From NCBI RefSeq assembly GCF_002960625.1, contig NZ_POJH01000031.1, positions 1 to 64,000 on the forward strand: a DNA stretch of 64,000 nucleotides. Direction: 5' to 3'. Each line of letters opens with the position of its first letter. Position 1 is the first letter of the stretch. Under the pieces are notes generated by a model. It did no database searches and was not told the DNA's origin. It saw only the letters and a list, made by a program, of their open reading frames with translations. This document shows, one piece after another, positions 8,591 to 18,496 of the stretch. The DNA is from Streptococcus suis. Lineage in GTDB: Bacteria > Bacillota > Bacilli > Lactobacillales > Streptococcaceae. The position numbers were made by a program, and so were the translations under genes.

Positions 8591-11500
8591 CTATTCTATC
8601 CCCAAAATAGCACGAATATCTTCAACCGTCAAGTTTGCACGGCTTTCACTACCGTCAAGAACCGTTTTGACCAGATTCTTCTTATTTTCCTGAAGGGCTT
8701 GGATTTTTTCTTCAATGGTTCCTCTGGTAATCAGGCGGTAGCATTCTACTTTTTCAGTCTGCCCCATTCGGTGGGCACGACTAATGGCCTGGGCTTCCAC
8801 AGCTGGATTCCACCAGAGGTCAACCAGAATAACCGTGTCTGCACCTGTCAAATTCAGACCAACCCCACCTGCTTTCAAGGAAATGAGAAAGGCATCCCGG
8901 CTACCCGCATTGAAGGCCTGGGTCATTTCCTGGCGTTGATTGGCAGGGGTTGAGCCTGTTAAGGTATAAGAAGTTAAACCAAGCTCTCTTAATTGCTCTT
9001 CAATCTGCTCCAGCATCTGTCTGAATTGGGAGAAAATCAAGACCCTATGCTCTCCTTCTTTCAGTTGCAGGAGCAGTTCTTTCAGGCTATTGAGCTTGCC
9101 ACTCTCTCCCCTGAAATCATCCATGAACAAACTAGGTGTGTCACATATTTGGCGTAATCGCGTAATCCCTGATAGAATTTCAATCTTGCTTCGGTTGATC
9201 TGGGCATCATCAGCGCCGGCAATTTTAGACTGCATTTGTTGGAGCTGGGCCAGATAGATGGTTTTCTGCTCATCAGTCAATTCATTAAGAACATTGACTT
9301 CTGTCAAATCCGGCAGTTCCTGCAGAACATCTTCCTTATGGCGTCTGAGGACAAAGGGCTGGATGGTTCGAGCAACCTCTTTGGCACTTAACTTGCTAAA
9401 GGCCTGTTTACTGGGCAATAAACCTGGAAGTACAATCCAAAAAATAGACCACAATTCCGTCAAATGATTTTCAATCGGTGTACCTGAAAGAGCGAAACAG
9501 TTCCCAACCTCAAACTCCCGTAATAGTTGAGCAATTTTGGACTGGGCATTTTTCATGACCTGAGCCTCATCTAAAATCAGGTAGTCAAACTTTTCTTGTT
9601 TGTAGAGATCAATATCCTGTCTAAAGGAAGGATAGGAAGTCACCAAGATTTGTTGTCCCTGAGCGATCAGATTTTCCCTTTGTTCCTTGTTTCCGTGGAC
9701 AACAGCTACATCCAAGTTTGGAGCAAAACGCTGGCATTCGTCTGACCAGTTATAGATTAAACTCGATGGTGCCAAAATCAAAACCCGGCTATCCTCGGTC
9801 ATCCGACTGGATAGAAAGGCGATGGTTTGCAGGGTCTTTCCAAGTCCCATATCATCCGCCAAAATACCACCAAAACCATAATGGTCCAACATCGACAGCC
9901 ATTTGATACCAGTCTGCTGGTAATCTCTCAATTCCGTTTTCACATCCAAAACAGGCAAGGGAAAGCGGTCAGGCTTGGCTAGATAGCCAGCCATTTCTTG
10001 AAAATCCTTTGAAAAACGAACTTGATCAAAACCAGACAGAGATTGGGCTAATTGAAAACCTGCCAAGGCATGAACCTGCACCTGTCCTCCCTTGCCATGC
10101 TTGGCTCTTAGTTGAAGCAAGGTCTGACTGATTTTCCGGGTTTCCTCATCGAAAACAAGGACTTTCCCGGTCGGGCTGGTATAATGGTCCTCTTGATTGA
10201 GCAAGGCTTCAATTGCCAGATCAATTTCAGACTGATCAATTCCAGATAAATCGAATGAAATATCCAAAAGCGAGCCATTTCGAATAATTTCCAGCTGTGG
10301 TTTGACTTCAACCAAGAGGGACCGAAGATTTTCTGTTAGATGAACTGGTCCCATTTTTTCTAGCAAGGGCAGCTGTTGACGGAAGAAGGAATAAACTTCC
10401 TGCTGGCTGAGGGCAGGTCTTTGAGCCAGGTATTTACCACGAAAACCAGCCAAACTGATTGCCTGAAAGACAGCTTCTAGGTGCTGAAAATGACTGGCAA
10501 ATGGAAGGAGACTCAATTCTTCCTCACTTCTGACCCTGCGACCATCAAAATCTAAAACCAACTGCAAGGACAGACTTCCATTTTCCTCCATATCGATATG
10601 GAAATGTGGTGTGAAATCATGAATTTTAAATCGTTTGGGTGCCTTGACCCTTCCAATGGTCTGCAAATCTAGTAAACTCAAAGCCAAGCGGTCCTGGTCT
10701 TGAAAATCGACCTGGACTTTTCTCAGACCAGACTCAGTAGGCACTAGATTAGAAATATGACCAATCAGCTGTTCCTGCATCCGATTGACGCCATAAATGA
10801 CCCCATCAAGCAAGAGATAACGACCCTGAAGTAGAGGACGAACAGCTTTTTCATGAATAACCATCTCAATCATATGCGTATGGACGGTCACATCAAAGTG
10901 ATAAAGTCCAGTTTCCTCTGTCAAAGGCAGTACCATCAAGGACGAATAGGAGCGCTGTTCATAGGTAAAGACAAACTCATCCAGCTGGTTCAACAAGTCC
11001 AGACCTTCTTCAAAATAGGCTTGGGGCAAACGGAAATGCCTCCCAAAATGGATGAGAATATCCGAATCTAAACCTACCTTCTCCGGAATCAAGCTCCAAA
11101 GGAAATCCAAAAGTGCCTGACTGGCTCCATCAAAGTTTTCATAGGCTAGCTGCTCATAGTAATTTTTCCCGATTTGGTAATGCCCATTGGTCTTGAGTAA
11201 GCGCAAAAAAGCACCAATGTCCCTTACAATATAGGCGCGCGTGTCTGGTAGACGGCTAATTTTCAAGGTCCAGTCAATCTGACGATCATAAGGCAACAAG
11301 CTCCCCTCAACAGAGAGGCGATACTTGATGCCCATTTCTGGTTTGGGACGCAAAATCTCATCTAAAAAGAGGCCACCAAAATAGGTCCGACGGACCGTTT
11401 CCTTGTGTTGATTTCCCTCTTCTTTCCGCTCCTGCTCCAGGTTTTTACCAGCCCCATCATTTTTTAAATAATACTCCGTGGCTGCCAAATGCTGACAGTA

Positions 11501-11683
11501 GCCCTTGCTTTGAAACAAGTGACAACTACACTGCAGATCACTGTCCTCATCGCTGTAAACAAAACGTTCCCCAGCAATATCCAGCTCCAACTTCCCATTC
11601 TCGCTCTGAAGAACGGTCAGTTTCCCAGCCTCATACAAATCAATTCCTTCTTGGCGAACCCGCCCCGGCATCATGCGACCCAT
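8591..11683 (-). CDS. SNF2/RapA-type helicase with SWIM zinc finger
   Basis: A 1030-residue superfamily 2 ATPase. The N-terminus carries a SWIM zinc finger (Cys52-x-Cys54, Cys63-x-His65). A long streptococcal/bacillary SNF2 N-terminal region follows. The helicase core holds Walker A D-D-M-G-L-G-K-T (near residue 612) and the Walker B box D-E-A-Q (near 706); the second lobe has G-G-V-G-L-N-L-T-G-A-D and the Q-A-I-S-R-A-H-R-M-G-Q arginine-finger motif. Such proteins translocate on double-stranded DNA and may remodel RNA polymerase or other complexes; the target is unknown. TGC-TATAAT (extended -10) lies upstream on the minus strand. Confidence 0.9.
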   Translation of the reverse strand: MGRMMPGRVRQEGIDLYEAGKLTVLQSENGKLELDIAGERFVYSDEDSDLQCSCHLFQSKGYCQHLAATEYYLKNDGAGKNLEQERKEEGNQHKETVRRTYFGGLFLDEILRPKPEMGIKYRLSVEGSLLPYDRQIDWTLKISRLPDTRAYIVRDIGAFLRLLKTNGHYQIGKNYYEQLAYENFDGASQALLDFLWSLIPEKVGLDSDILIHFGRHFRLPQAYFEEGLDLLNQLDEFVFTYEQRSYSSLMVLPLTEETGLYHFDVTVHTHMIEMVIHEKAVRPLLQGRYLLLDGVIYGVNRMQEQLIGHISNLVPTESGLRKVQVDFQDQDRLALSLLDLQTIGRVKAPKRFKIHDFTPHFHIDMEENGSLSLQLVLDFDGRRVRSEEELSLLPFASHFQHLEAVFQAISLAGFRGKYLAQRPALSQQEVYSFFRQQLPLLEKMGPVHLTENLRSLLVEVKPQLEIIRNGSLLDISFDLSGIDQSEIDLAIEALLNQEDHYTSPTGKVLVFDEETRKISQTLLQLRAKHGKGGQVQVHALAGFQLAQSLSGFDQVRFSKDFQEMAGYLAKPDRFPLPVLDVKTELRDYQQTGIKWLSMLDHYGFGGILADDMGLGKTLQTIAFLSSRMTEDSRVLILAPSSLIYNWSDECQRFAPNLDVAVVHGNKEQRENLIAQGQQILVTSYPSFRQDIDLYKQEKFDYLILDEAQVMKNAQSKIAQLLREFEVGNCFALSGTPIENHLTELWSIFWIVLPGLLPSKQAFSKLSAKEVARTIQPFVLRRHKEDVLQELPDLTEVNVLNELTDEQKTIYLAQLQQMQSKIAGADDAQINRSKIEILSGITRLRQICDTPSLFMDDFRGESGKLNSLKELLLQLKEGEHRVLIFSQFRQMLEQIEEQLRELGLTSYTLTGSTPANQRQEMTQAFNAGSRDAFLISLKAGGVGLNLTGADTVILVDLWWNPAVEAQAISRAHRMGQTEKVECYRLITRGTIEEKIQALQENKKNLVKTVLDGSESRANLTVEDIRAILGIE

Positions 11684-11777
11684 AGCAATACCTCTTTTGA
11701 CCTAGCACAATCTCTAAAATATTATCTTTTCATTATAGCATATTTCAAGAGATAATTCCTTGCCTAGGCATCAAAAA

Positions 11778-11800
11778 AACACCAGTCAGTCACTGATGTT
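11778..11800 (-). terminator. Terminator overlapping the end of the tandem membrane-protein pair
   Basis: On the minus strand AACATCAGT pairs with ACTGGTGTT (one G-T pair) and is followed by seven T residues. The stop codon of the 107-residue gene lies in the hairpin loop. Confidence 0.8.
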
Positions 11801-12109
11801 CCTTGAAATCATTTTATAATATATTGTCACTTGCCACATTTTCTTCACAAAACCAAGTGTTTTTAAGAGCCAAAATAGGAGAATTGGTATGAAAAGGATT
11901 GCTAAAATGAGGTTAACCCAGCCCTTTCCATCCAGAAACATTAGGAGAAATATTGTTGGTACAAAAGTAAGCAGACCAAGCATCAAGAAGTTGATTAGAA
12001 GCCCCAACCAGCCCAGCCAGTAGCGAAGTCCAAAAGGAGCATACTTTCTTTCATCGAAATCTGCCAAACCCGCCAAAAATTCAAATACTAGTTCGCCTAA
12101 AAATTCCAT
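11786..12109 (-). CDS. Small membrane protein, FGLRYWLG paralogue 1
   Basis: Unrecognised 107-residue protein with two strong membrane helices (about 31-52 and 56-83) and a charged cytoplasmic N-terminus. Residues 23-33 (Y-A-P-F-G-L-R-Y-W-L-G) are shared with the protein of the next gene upstream, which shows the same two-helix topology, so the pair probably arose by tandem duplication. AAGGAAG precedes the ATG. The stop codon falls inside the terminator. No function proposed. Confidence 0.7.
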   Translation of the reverse strand: MEFLGELVFEFLAGLADFDERKYAPFGLRYWLGWLGLLINFLMLGLLTFVPTIFLLMFLDGKGWVNLILAILFIPILLFWLLKTLGFVKKMWQVTIYYKMISRNISD

Positions 12110-12110
12110 A

Positions 12111-12449
12111 CTAGACTTCCTTTCTGACCTGTCGGTAATACTTGGTTCGTCGGACGAGGGTTTTCATCGCATGTAGGGATAGGAGGCTGAGTGCTATAGC
12201 ACACACCAAAAAGAGGAGGAAAATCAAAACCGTAGGCTGTTCAAATCGATGATAGACCATGGTTGAACCACCTGTAAAAGCGATAAAATAGGATGCCAAA
12301 GTCACCAAATTGAGCCAAATGCAAGCCACCAGTCCCAGCCAATACCGAAGACCGAAAGGTTTGTACTGACTGTCTTCATAAAATACAAGAAAAAATGATG
12401 AAAAAGAAAGCAATATCAAAAAAGAACGCCAAATTGGAATCGCTACCAT
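12111..12449 (-). CDS. Small membrane protein, FGLRYWLG paralogue 2
   Basis: Unrecognised 112-residue protein with an N-terminal hydrophobic segment (about 5-23) and two further membrane helices (about 36-58 and 70-92). Residues 31-39 (P-F-G-L-R-Y-W-L-G) match the downstream neighbour, whose ATG begins one base after this gene's stop codon. The ATG at 12449 is preferred because AGAGGTGG sits eight bases before it; a GTG three codons earlier overlaps that site. Function unknown. Confidence 0.65.
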   Translation of the reverse strand: MVAIPIWRSFLILLSFSSFFLVFYEDSQYKPFGLRYWLGLVACIWLNLVTLASYFIAFTGGSTMVYHRFEQPTVLIFLLFLVCAIALSLLSLHAMKTLVRRTKYYRQVRKEV

Positions 12450-12524
12450 AAGAACCACCTCTTAATCCTATTCTAGCATATTTGTGAACGTCTGCAAAGA
12501 AAAAAGAGGTTTGACCTCTCTTTC

Positions 12525-13835
12525 TTATTTCCGTTTTCGTGCAATCAGATGAATCGGTGTTCCTTCAAAGACAAAGGCCTTACGGATTTGATTTTCCAAG
12601 AAACGCATATAGGAGAAGTGCATGAGCTCTTCTTCGTTGACAAAGACCACAAATGTTGGTGGCTTGGTCGCAACCTGGGTCGCGTAGAAAATTTTCAAGC
12701 GTTTGCCCTTGTCAGTCGGCGTCGGGTTGATAGCAATGGCATCCATGATGACATCGTTGAGCACAGCCGACGGAATGCGGGTATTCTGACTTTCACTGAT
12801 GGCCTTAATCATCTCAGGCAACTTGTGCAAGCGTTGCTTGGTCAGAGCTGATACAAAGATAATCGGTGCGTATGACAAGTACTGGAATTGGTCGCGGATA
12901 TCATCTTCCCATTTCTTCATGGTGTGGTTGTCTTTTTCAAGCGTGTCCCACTTGTTGACCACGATAATCATTCCCTTACCAGCTTCATGGGCAAAACCTG
13001 CGATGCGTTTGTCATACTCACGAATACCTTCTTCTGCATTGATGACCATGAGTATAACATCCGAGCGTTCAATGGCACGCATGGCACGCATAACAGAGTA
13101 TTTCTCGGTATTTTCATAGACCTTACCAGACTTGCGCATGCCTGCGGTATCAATCATGGTAAATTCCTGACCCTCTGGGTCTGTAAAGTGCGTATCAATG
13201 GCATCTCGAGTCGTTCCAGCAACAGGCGACGCAATCACGCGCTCTTCACCCAAAATAGCGTTAATCAAACTTGATTTTCCAACGTTTGGACGACCAATCA
13301 AGCTGAACTTGATAATATCTGGATTTTCTTCTGCTTCTTGGACTGGCAGATTTTCAATGATCGCATCCAAGACATCCCCTGTACCGATACCATGCACAGA
13401 TGATACTGGGTAGGGATCCCCAAGACCAAGCGAGTAGAAATCGTAGATGTCGTTCCGCATTTCAGGGTTATCGACTTTATTGACAACCAAAATAACTGGT
13501 TTATTTGTCTTATAAAGGATACGCGATACATACTCGTCAGCATCCGTCACACCTTCTTTGCCTGATACGACAAAGACAATAACGTCCGATTCATCCATGG
13601 CAATCTCAGCCTGATGCTTGATTTGTTCCATGAACGGTGCGTCCACATCATCAATTCCCCCTGTATCAATCAAGGAAAACTTACGGTTGAGCCACTCACC
13701 AGTAGCATAAATACGGTCACGGGTCACACCTTCAACGTCTTCTACGATAGAAATGCGTTCCCCCGCAATACGGTTAAATAGTGTTGATTTACCAACGTTG
13801 GGACGGCCAACGATGGCGATAGTTGGTTGAGCCAT
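12525..13835 (-). CDS. der: Ribosome biogenesis GTPase Der (EngA)
   Basis: The 436-residue length and two tandem GTPase domains are diagnostic of Der. G-R-P-N-V-G-K-S occurs at residues 9-16 and again near 182-189, each followed by D-T-G-G or D-T-A-G switch motifs and N-K-V-D / N-K-W-D specificity motifs. The C-terminal KH-like domain ends in a basic tail. Der acts in 50S subunit assembly. Its start codon lies only 22 bp from a BOX-like repeat that separates it from the dnaB-dnaI-nitroreductase genes. Confidence 0.97.
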   Translation of the reverse strand: MAQPTIAIVGRPNVGKSTLFNRIAGERISIVEDVEGVTRDRIYATGEWLNRKFSLIDTGGIDDVDAPFMEQIKHQAEIAMDESDVIVFVVSGKEGVTDADEYVSRILYKTNKPVILVVNKVDNPEMRNDIYDFYSLGLGDPYPVSSVHGIGTGDVLDAIIENLPVQEAEENPDIIKFSLIGRPNVGKSSLINAILGEERVIASPVAGTTRDAIDTHFTDPEGQEFTMIDTAGMRKSGKVYENTEKYSVMRAMRAIERSDVILMVINAEEGIREYDKRIAGFAHEAGKGMIIVVNKWDTLEKDNHTMKKWEDDIRDQFQYLSYAPIIFVSALTKQRLHKLPEMIKAISESQNTRIPSAVLNDVIMDAIAINPTPTDKGKRLKIFYATQVATKPPTFVVFVNEEELMHFSYMRFLENQIRKAFVFEGTPIHLIARKRK

Positions 13836-13856
13836 GGCTCCTCCTCTTCTAATATA

Positions 13857-13955
13857 GTCGTTTTCGTTTATCTTTTATTACGTCGTTAACTCGCTTTGCC
13901 GTACTCCAGTACTGTCTGCAGCTCGTTGCCTAGTACTAAAAGCAAACAAAAAGAC
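13857..13955 (-). repeat. BOX-like dispersed repeat, copy A (before der)
   Basis: A 99-bp element nearly identical, in reverse orientation, to copy B at 41115-41212 and more distantly related to copy C at 24035-24111. The ends form an imperfect inverted repeat (GTCTTTTTGTTTG... / ...AAACGAAAACGAC) and the core contains CTAGTACT and GTACTCCAGTAC-type sequences plus a conserved GAGTTAACGACG block. It lies between the nitroreductase stop and the der start. Confidence 0.85.
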
Positions 13956-13961
13956 TATAAC

Positions 13962-14654
13962 TTACAATAGTTTATTTTTTTCTAATACAGCCCTCGTTTC
14001 AGGCTGCTCTGGCTGACCAAACTGGGCAACCATACGCTCCGACCAGGTTTCCGTTTGACGAGCACCTGCATAGTCTGTCTGAACTTGGTCGTAGGCTTCA
14101 ATCACATCTACACCTTGCTCCACATATTCTTCCTGAAAGACAATGGCTTCGCTTGCCAAACGTGGTTTGACAGGATGGTTTTGGGCTGGTCTACCAAGTG
14201 CAATGCAGAAAATTGGATAGGTATAATCAGGCAAGTTGAACAGCTCTGCTATTGCCAAGGCCTTATGGCGAATCATACCGATAAAGACACCACCGTAACC
14301 CAAGCTTTCAGCTGCTAAAAGGGCATTTTGCCCTGCTAGGCTCGCATCAACAGAAGAAATCAGGAGATTCTCTGTTCCCTTGGCATCAAAGTCTGAACCA
14401 TGGAGTTGAGCCGCCTTGCTGGCACGATTATGGTCGCCCACAAAAACCAGAATGGCCTGAGCCTGTAAAATAGCTGGCTGGGGCACCAAATCATAGAGAG
14501 CCTGTTTTTTCTCCTCTGACTGCACCACAATGATGGAATAGGACTGGAAATTCTTCCAGCTAGACGCTGCCCGCCCCGCTGTGATAATGGCTTCTAAATG
14601 CTCCGCCTCAATGGGCTCTTCCGTAAAACGACGGACGGAAGTATGGCTCAGCAT
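13962..14654 (-). CDS. Nitroreductase family protein (flavin-dependent NAD(P)H oxidoreductase)
   Basis: A 230-residue FMN-dependent nitroreductase-fold protein. The N-terminal S-H-T-S-V-R-R-F-T matches the family FMN-binding start (S-x-R-x-F), and the R-A-A-S-S-W-K-N-F-Q-S-Y-S and L-A-G-Q-N-A-L-L-A-A-E-S-L-G-Y-G-G-V segments are typical. The ATG overlaps the dnaI stop as TGATG, implying coupled translation. Oddity: the six codons before this ATG read N-E-T-I-D-L in frame, the usual start of this family, but have no ATG or GTG. Confidence 0.85.
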   Translation of the reverse strand: MLSHTSVRRFTEEPIEAEHLEAIITAGRAASSWKNFQSYSIIVVQSEEKKQALYDLVPQPAILQAQAILVFVGDHNRASKAAQLHGSDFDAKGTENLLISSVDASLAGQNALLAAESLGYGGVFIGMIRHKALAIAELFNLPDYTYPIFCIALGRPAQNHPVKPRLASEAIVFQEEYVEQGVDVIEAYDQVQTDYAGARQTETWSERMVAQFGQPEQPETRAVLEKNKLL

Positions 14655-15568
14655 CAAATCAATGGTTTCATTCGGCGGTTCTTTCCTTTCAAATGCAAAT
14701 CACGAGCCAGATAGCGAATCCGCTCCATAACCCGTTTGGCCTGCCAGGTTTCATCACCAGACTTACCAGATGCAAAATGCCGCTCCAAATCATCAAAGGA
14801 GAAATTGGAGGTAAAGAAGGTCGGCAGATTTTCCTGCATACGGTATTGAAGAATGACCTGTAAAACATCGTCGCGCACCCACGGACTATGTTGCTCCGCT
14901 CCAATGTCATCTAGTACCAAGACCTGAGCCATCTTGATTTCATCAATCCGCTCCTTGACAGAGCCATCTTTGATAGCATTTTTTATGTCTACCACAAAGG
15001 TTGGATAATGGAGCATGGTGGTAGAGAGGTGGCGATTAGTTGATAAGCGATGGGCCATATAAGCCATCAAAAAACTCTTCCCAATTCCAAAATCACCATA
15101 TAGATACAAGCCTTTGTAGTATTCGCCCACCTGTTCTACAAATGCATCAATAGCCTCATACACCTCAACACGATTGCTGTCTGTGAAATCCAAATCTGCA
15201 ATAGTAACTTTTTTGAGTGCTTGGGGCATATTGATAAGCTGGATACGGTTCTTGATAGCTTCCAGACGACGGTATTCGACCAATTCCTCTGTTTCAAGAT
15301 AAGAAACATCCGCATACCCCTCATTCATAACCAAAACAGGTTGATACCCCTTAGCAATATAGGCTTCATCCTGTTTGACAAAGAGGTCACGCTGACTGAT
15401 ATATTCCAAAAACTTAGAAATGGACAAAGTGATTTCCTGCTGGGTCAAACCTTCTTTTTTGATAAAAGCAGCAACTTCAGTATCGCTGACAATCTCTTGA
15501 AAGAGTTGCTGATAAGATTTAGGGCTTGGGTTGGTTGCCTGCGACAACCTGTCTTGGACTGATTTCAT
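14654..15568 (-). CDS. dnaI: Primosomal protein DnaI (helicase loader)
   Basis: A 304-residue AAA+ ATPase. The N-terminal domain (1-130) is the helicase-contact region; the ATPase domain has Walker A G-D-F-G-I-G-K-S (near 160) and Walker B V-L-V-L-D-D-I-G. The C-terminus has the sensor region T-S-N-F-S-F-D-D-L. It loads the replicative helicase with DnaB/DnaD. It follows dnaB directly (start and stop share a base) within an nrdR-dnaB-dnaI operon. Confidence 0.95.
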   Translation of the reverse strand: MKSVQDRLSQATNPSPKSYQQLFQEIVSDTEVAAFIKKEGLTQQEITLSISKFLEYISQRDLFVKQDEAYIAKGYQPVLVMNEGYADVSYLETEELVEYRRLEAIKNRIQLINMPQALKKVTIADLDFTDSNRVEVYEAIDAFVEQVGEYYKGLYLYGDFGIGKSFLMAYMAHRLSTNRHLSTTMLHYPTFVVDIKNAIKDGSVKERIDEIKMAQVLVLDDIGAEQHSPWVRDDVLQVILQYRMQENLPTFFTSNFSFDDLERHFASGKSGDETWQAKRVMERIRYLARDLHLKGKNRRMKPLI

Positions 15569-16719
15569 CAGCTACCTCCCTTGCTTTCGTTTTCTAACAT
15601 TCGTTTTCTGAGCGCTTCCATTCTAGCCTGAGCTTCTGGGCTTGTGTCCATAACCACCTCTTCCTTACTCCACTCAGGTACATTGGTCTTAGGTGTTTGA
15701 CTTGATTTGATAGGAGCCGAACCTGCCTTCAAATCTCTTAGGTAAAGAACAGCTGCTTCTGCACTGCCAATTCCCTTGTAGGAAAAATCATTACCCAGCT
15801 TCATGGCATATTTTTCATTTAGATTGGCCGAATCCACCTTGTTAAAAGTGTAGAGGACCAAGACATTGATGACTTCGTCAAGCAGGCCTAGATTAGCCAA
15901 ATCCGTCAAACACTTTTTCTCTGCCGCAGTGACAACCGCCTTGAGGCGATCCTTGATAAACTGCAAATAATCCTTACTGGATAGAGCCTTGGCTTCACGA
16001 ACAATTGCCTCTTCCTGAGGAGTTAAATTTCCTGAAGCTAATGGTCTTGCCTGGCGTGACTGCTGCAAGCGCTTGGTTGAAATTGTCTGTCCAATGGCTG
16101 TTGCTTTGGCCTGACGATAGGTTTCCAACCAGGTCCAACCTGCCTGCTCTGCTATGTGACTAAGGGCAATAATATCCTCAGCTTCATCTTGAAAAAGAAG
16201 CTTGTCCTTAGCCATCAAGGCTTTAAAGGCCGACCAATCAAAATCATGCTTGGGTTCAAAAGCTATTGGAACTTGACCATCAATGGTAAAGACTTGGGAG
16301 AAGGTTTTGGATACCTTCTTCTCCTTATTTGGTCCAGATACTTGTAAACTTTCTACACTGGCTTCGCCAATCCTTTGGGCCAATAAATTCTTATAAAGCG
16401 GTTTGCCCAAAAATTGTTTGACCGTCAGTGGTGGCAACAAGACCAAGCCTGTCAACTCATCTGCCCGATAGACTTGTAGCAATTCCATGGCAGATAAGAG
16501 ATCCAAGGCCTGCTCCAAGCGCTTCATACCGAAATCCATATGATTGAGGATTGTCGCCCACTTGTAACGCCCCTGCCCCTGATCCGAGAAACTATAGAGG
16601 TAGTAGTAAAGGGCTAGGGCATCAAAACTAATGATAGGTTGATAGCACTGGCTTAAACTGATAATGTCTGGTGTAAAAGGACTGGTCTTGATGTAGGTAA
16701 ATAAATCACTTGGTTTCAT
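15568..16719 (-). CDS. dnaB: Replication initiation/membrane attachment protein DnaB (Gram-positive type)
   Basis: About 383 residues from the ATG at 16719; a GTG three codons earlier is possible. The product resembles Gram-positive DnaB/DnaD-like primosome proteins: an N-terminal winged-helix region ([16 protein letters not shown]) and a C-terminal DnaD-type helical domain (about 250-330), then a polar tail. It helps load the helicase at oriC and restarts forks. The gene begins inside the end of nrdR, a 14-bp overlap. Confidence 0.92.
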   Translation of the reverse strand: MKPSDLFTYIKTSPFTPDIISLSQCYQPIISFDALALYYYLYSFSDQGQGRYKWATILNHMDFGMKRLEQALDLLSAMELLQVYRADELTGLVLLPPLTVKQFLGKPLYKNLLAQRIGEASVESLQVSGPNKEKKVSKTFSQVFTIDGQVPIAFEPKHDFDWSAFKALMAKDKLLFQDEAEDIIALSHIAEQAGWTWLETYRQAKATAIGQTISTKRLQQSRQARPLASGNLTPQEEAIVREAKALSSKDYLQFIKDRLKAVVTAAEKKCLTDLANLGLLDEVINVLVLYTFNKVDSANLNEKYAMKLGNDFSYKGIGSAEAAVLYLRDLKAGSAPIKSSQTPKTNVPEWSKEEVVMDTSPEAQARMEALRKRMLENESKGGS

Positions 16720-17197
16720 TGGCAGCACCTGACTTTACTTTACTACCCTTAGAAATCATCTGCTTGAGCAGATTTTCCAACTCTTCCACATCCTTAAAGG
16801 AACGATAGACAGAGGCAAAACGCACATAGGTGATTTCATCCAACTCCACCAATTCATCCATGACAAAGTTACCAATGACATCACTTTCGACCTCGCCATC
16901 ACTCTGAGAACGAACCTTCTGCTCAATCCGGTTGACAACTTCGTCTATATCACTAGTTGAAACTGGACGTTTTTGTGCTGAACGAATGATGCCATTGAAA
17001 ATCTTTTCACGGGAAAATTGCTCCCTAGTCCCGTCCTTCTTCACAACGACGAGGGTTTTTTCTTCAACACGTTCATAGGTGGTAAAACGTTGACCACATT
17101 GATCGCAAGAACGACGGCGACGGATGGTGTTGCCATCTTCAGCCTGACGACTATCAATAACACTTGATTTCAAACTTTGACATTTTGGACAACGCAT
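16706..17197 (-). CDS. nrdR: Transcriptional repressor NrdR
   Basis: The 163-residue protein has an N-terminal zinc ribbon (Cys3, Cys6, Cys31, Cys34) and a C-terminal ATP-cone domain (about 49-139, starting [16 protein letters not shown]). NrdR represses ribonucleotide reductase operons in response to dATP/ATP. No nrd genes or NrdR boxes were noticed in the window. It heads the replication operon nrdR-dnaB-dnaI, the common streptococcal arrangement. Confidence 0.97.
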   Translation of the reverse strand: MRCPKCQSLKSSVIDSRQAEDGNTIRRRRSCDQCGQRFTTYERVEEKTLVVVKKDGTREQFSREKIFNGIIRSAQKRPVSTSDIDEVVNRIEQKVRSQSDGEVESDVIGNFVMDELVELDEITYVRFASVYRSFKDVEELENLLKQMISKGSKVKSGAANETK

Positions 17198-17250
17198 ACT
17201 CTCACTCCTACAACTTCTTTATCACTTCAGTATAGCATAAAAACAGCAAA

Positions 17251-17276
17251 AATAAAAGAAAGCGAGAAAACCCACT
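17251..17276 (-). terminator. Possible terminator of the AI-2E permease gene
   Basis: On the minus strand GAAAG...CTTTC brackets GTTTTCTCG-type sequence and is followed by TTTTATTTTTG. The stem is short. Confidence 0.4.
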
Positions 17277-17294
17277 TTCTATTTTTAACCATTG

Positions 17295-18419
17295 TTAACC
17301 GACTGTTGCATCCTCTTGCTTCTTCAAGCGACTATCCACCCATTCACGAACCAGACGGTAAATAACCGCAAAGATAGGTGTAAAGAAGACCATACCAAGC
17401 AAGCCAAACAAATTTCCACCAATCAAGGCTGCAGCAAGGGTAAAGAGAGTCGGAAGTCCAACCGATTGTCCAACCACGCGTGGATAGATAACATTCCCCT
17501 CAATCAACTGAATAATCTGGAAGAGTGCAATGGACCAGAGCGCCAAGAGGGGATTTTGCACCGCCACAAAGAGGGCACTAATCAGACAGGCGGTAAAGGG
17601 ACCAATGTAAGGCACAAAGGATAAAACACCTGCCAAAATTCCTGCCATGCTGGCATAAGGAATTCCTGAGAGAGAATAACTCACAAATACGAGAGTACCG
17701 ATAATACAGGCTTCTACGATTTGGCTCATTAGGAATTTATCATAAGTATCAACAATGACCTCTCCAATATAACTAATCACTCGAACAGTTTTTGTCGGCA
17801 GTATCGCTTGTAGGAATTTACCTGTCATAGCTTGCAGATGTTCCTTGCTTCCAAGTATTGCCAAGGTAAAGAAGAAGGCCATCACAAGCGTCATGGTATT
17901 GGAAAAAATACCAGTGACATTTGATACTAAACCTGATAAGACTGGCGTTACCAAATTGGAAATAAAGGTTAGATTTTTCAATTGGTCCAGCATACCTGCA
18001 ATTTGCTCACCCAACTGACCAGCCAAAAGTCCATTTTTTTCCAGGAAGCTTGTGAGGGCATTGACCGATTTAGGAATGGCTGTGCTACTCACCGTCACTA
18101 ATTGCGACACCGTTGACATCAAGGTAGGAAGTACAATCAACACCAACCCAGTAACAATTAAAGCAAAACCAATCAACACTCCAACAATAGCCAAGGAACG
18201 TTTGGATTTATTCAAAAAAGAAATCTTCTCTATCTGATCCTCTATTTTTTTCATAGGCACATTTAAAATAAAGGCAATGATACTCCCTATAAAGAGAGAA
18301 TTCATGCTTCCCAACAAAATCTGAACTGCCTTGTATATCGTATCCCAATTCAATACAGCTAAGAGGGTAGCTCCAGCCAACAAAATCAATAAAGCTTTTT
18401 CTTTAAACGACGAATTCAT
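17295..18419 (-). CDS. AI-2E family (PerM/YdbI-type) membrane permease
   Basis: A 374-residue protein with seven to eight membrane segments. It shows the AI-2E family layout: paired N-terminal helices, a soluble middle (about 95-150), and a C-terminal core including P-Y-I-G-P-F-T-A and E-G-N-V-I-Y-P-R-V-V-G-Q-S-V-G-L-P. Family members have been linked to autoinducer-2 export or to Na+/H+ exchange; the substrate here is not known. GGAG precedes the ATG. It stands alone between nrdR and the RitR-like regulator. Confidence 0.85.
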   Translation of the reverse strand: MNSSFKEKALLILLAGATLLAVLNWDTIYKAVQILLGSMNSLFIGSIIAFILNVPMKKIEDQIEKISFLNKSKRSLAIVGVLIGFALIVTGLVLIVLPTLMSTVSQLVTVSSTAIPKSVNALTSFLEKNGLLAGQLGEQIAGMLDQLKNLTFISNLVTPVLSGLVSNVTGIFSNTMTLVMAFFFTLAILGSKEHLQAMTGKFLQAILPTKTVRVISYIGEVIVDTYDKFLMSQIVEACIIGTLVFVSYSLSGIPYASMAGILAGVLSFVPYIGPFTACLISALFVAVQNPLLALWSIALFQIIQLIEGNVIYPRVVGQSVGLPTLFTLAAALIGGNLFGLLGMVFFTPIFAVIYRLVREWVDSRLKKQEDATVG

Positions 18420-18463
18420 AATATCTCCAATTTTGTATGATTAGCATTCAGTTTATCATAGGA

Positions 18464-18496
18464 AGCAAAAAAAAGAAAGAGTTTCCCCTTCCTTAA
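18464..18496 (-). terminator. Probable terminator of the RitR-like regulator
   Basis: On the minus strand GAAGGG pairs with TCTTTC (two G-T pairs, loop GAAAC) and is followed by eight T residues, overlapping the 3' end of the gene. Confidence 0.5.

Noticed and set aside
17292..17624. Plus-strand 110-codon frame
   Set aside because: Antisense to the AI-2E permease gene, with no ribosome-binding site and unnatural composition.
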